In this document: positions 4,987 to 5,220 of the stretch, piece after piece
Position numbering within the stretch: position 1 is the stretch's first letter
Layout of the letters: each line of letters begins with the position of its first letter
Assembly (NCBI GenBank): GCA_011322005.1
Contig: DROE01000130.1
Coordinates: forward strand, 1-5,220
Length of the DNA stretch: 5,220 bases
Source: Devosia sp.
GTDB lineage: Bacteria > Pseudomonadota > Alphaproteobacteria > Rhizobiales > Devosiaceae
Direction: 5' to 3'
Translations under genes and position numbers: made by a program
Notes under the pieces: model-generated
What the model was told of the DNA's origin: nothing
Database searches by the model: none
Seen by the model: the letters and a program-made list of their open reading frames with translations, nothing else

Positions 4987-5047
4987 AATGAGACTGCCCC
5001 CTGCCCCCCACGAAGTTCCGCCAAGCCCGGAACTTTGAGGTCTCATT
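4987..5047. repeat. Nested inverted repeat upstream of the ferric-reductase-like gene
   Basis: Outer arms AATGAGAC (4987-4994) and GTCTCATT (5040-5047) are perfect inverted copies. Inside them AAGTTCCG (5013-5020) and CGGAACTT (5028-5035) form a perfect eight-base stem over the loop CCAAGCC, extendable to ten pairs (5011-5037) with one G-U. A C-rich, unpaired arm (4995-5012) separates the two stems on one side. As RNA it would fold into a two-storey hairpin. It could be a dispersed repeat, a small RNA or the 3' end of a transcript entering from the right. No T-run follows, so a classical terminator is unlikely. Confidence 0.65.
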
Positions 5048-5220
5048 GTGACCCAATTCCGGTAAAACTTGGACAACATCCTTCCCAACTTACACAACTG
5101 CCCATCACTTTTGCTTGAACCGGCAGCAAGTTGCCCCCAATAGTGACGCCCCCCTGCGGCTTATCCCGGTTGCGCTCGGATCTTGTTTGGGCTGCCTTTA
5201 TATCTTTAGCGGATAGTTTC
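5048..5220. other. Right-edge stretch without a supported gene
   Basis: Together with 4925-4986 and the nested repeat this completes a 296-base stretch after the last gene. One minus-strand frame is open from the window edge (5219) to a TGA at 5045-5043, 58 codons. Its product resembles nothing I recognise, and its codons include CTA, ATA, AGA and ACA, which look out of place beside the neighbouring genes. It could be the tail of a gene outside the window, but I cannot support that. I see no convincing promoter or RNA gene here. Confidence 0.4.

Noticed and set aside
4544..5038. Plus-strand open frame of 164 codons opposite the ferric-reductase-like gene
   Set aside because: The opposite strand encodes a coherent six-helix membrane protein; this product is proline- and histidine-rich without family features.
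5043..5219. Minus-strand frame open from the right edge to a TGA
   Set aside because: 58 codons with unusual codon choice and no recognisable family; too short to tell from chance, though a gene tail from outside the window cannot be excluded.
1..5220. CRISPR array, insertion sequence or phage genes
   Set aside because: No regularly spaced identical repeats, no transposase or integrase frame and no phage protein is visible; the repeats seen are short palindromes.

Overview
The window looks like a chromosomal segment of an alphaproteobacterium, most likely of the Hyphomicrobiales (Rhizobiales). The reasons are GC-rich coding sequence, alphaproteobacterial versions of CarA, the GatB/YqeY-domain protein and DnaG, and intergenic palindromes of a kind often seen in that group. 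The placement rests on remembered gene order and protein style, not on a database search.

Layout from left to right. The 5' end of dnaG (primase) runs off the left edge on the minus strand (1-195). A short divergent spacer (196-319) separates it from an aminoglycoside-phosphotransferase-family kinase on the plus strand (320-1249). This gene converges on a Tat-exported YHS-domain protein on the minus strand (1260-1733), and both stop codons lie inside one palindrome. A gene-free stretch of 466 bases (1734-2199) holds the YHS promoter and then a patchwork of palindromic intergenic repeats. Next comes a GatB/YqeY-domain protein on the minus strand (2200-2661). A 201-base divergent control region with a promoter on each side and a palindrome between them leads to carA (2863-4080, plus strand). 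carA converges on a six-helix ferric-reductase-like membrane protein on the minus strand (4199-4924). The last 296 bases contain no gene I can support, but carry a nested inverted repeat (4987-5047).

How the genes relate. carA, yqeY and dnaG (often followed by rpoD) form a familiar alphaproteobacterial neighbourhood, with carA divergent from yqeY-dnaG. Here about 2 kb of accessory DNA (kinase, YHS gene and repeats) sits between yqeY and dnaG. The repeat-rich DNA and the matching palindromes on both sides of the YHS gene suggest the junction has been a site of insertion or rearrangement. carA supplies the glutaminase subunit for carbamoyl phosphate synthesis (arginine and pyrimidines). DnaG primes replication. 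The other genes have only family-level functions.

I found no CRISPR array, RNA gene, recognisable insertion sequence or clearly new multigene system. The points most worth a second look are the paired palindromes around the YHS gene, the split yqeY-dnaG pair, the possibly leaderless kinase transcript, and the nested inverted repeat near the right edge.
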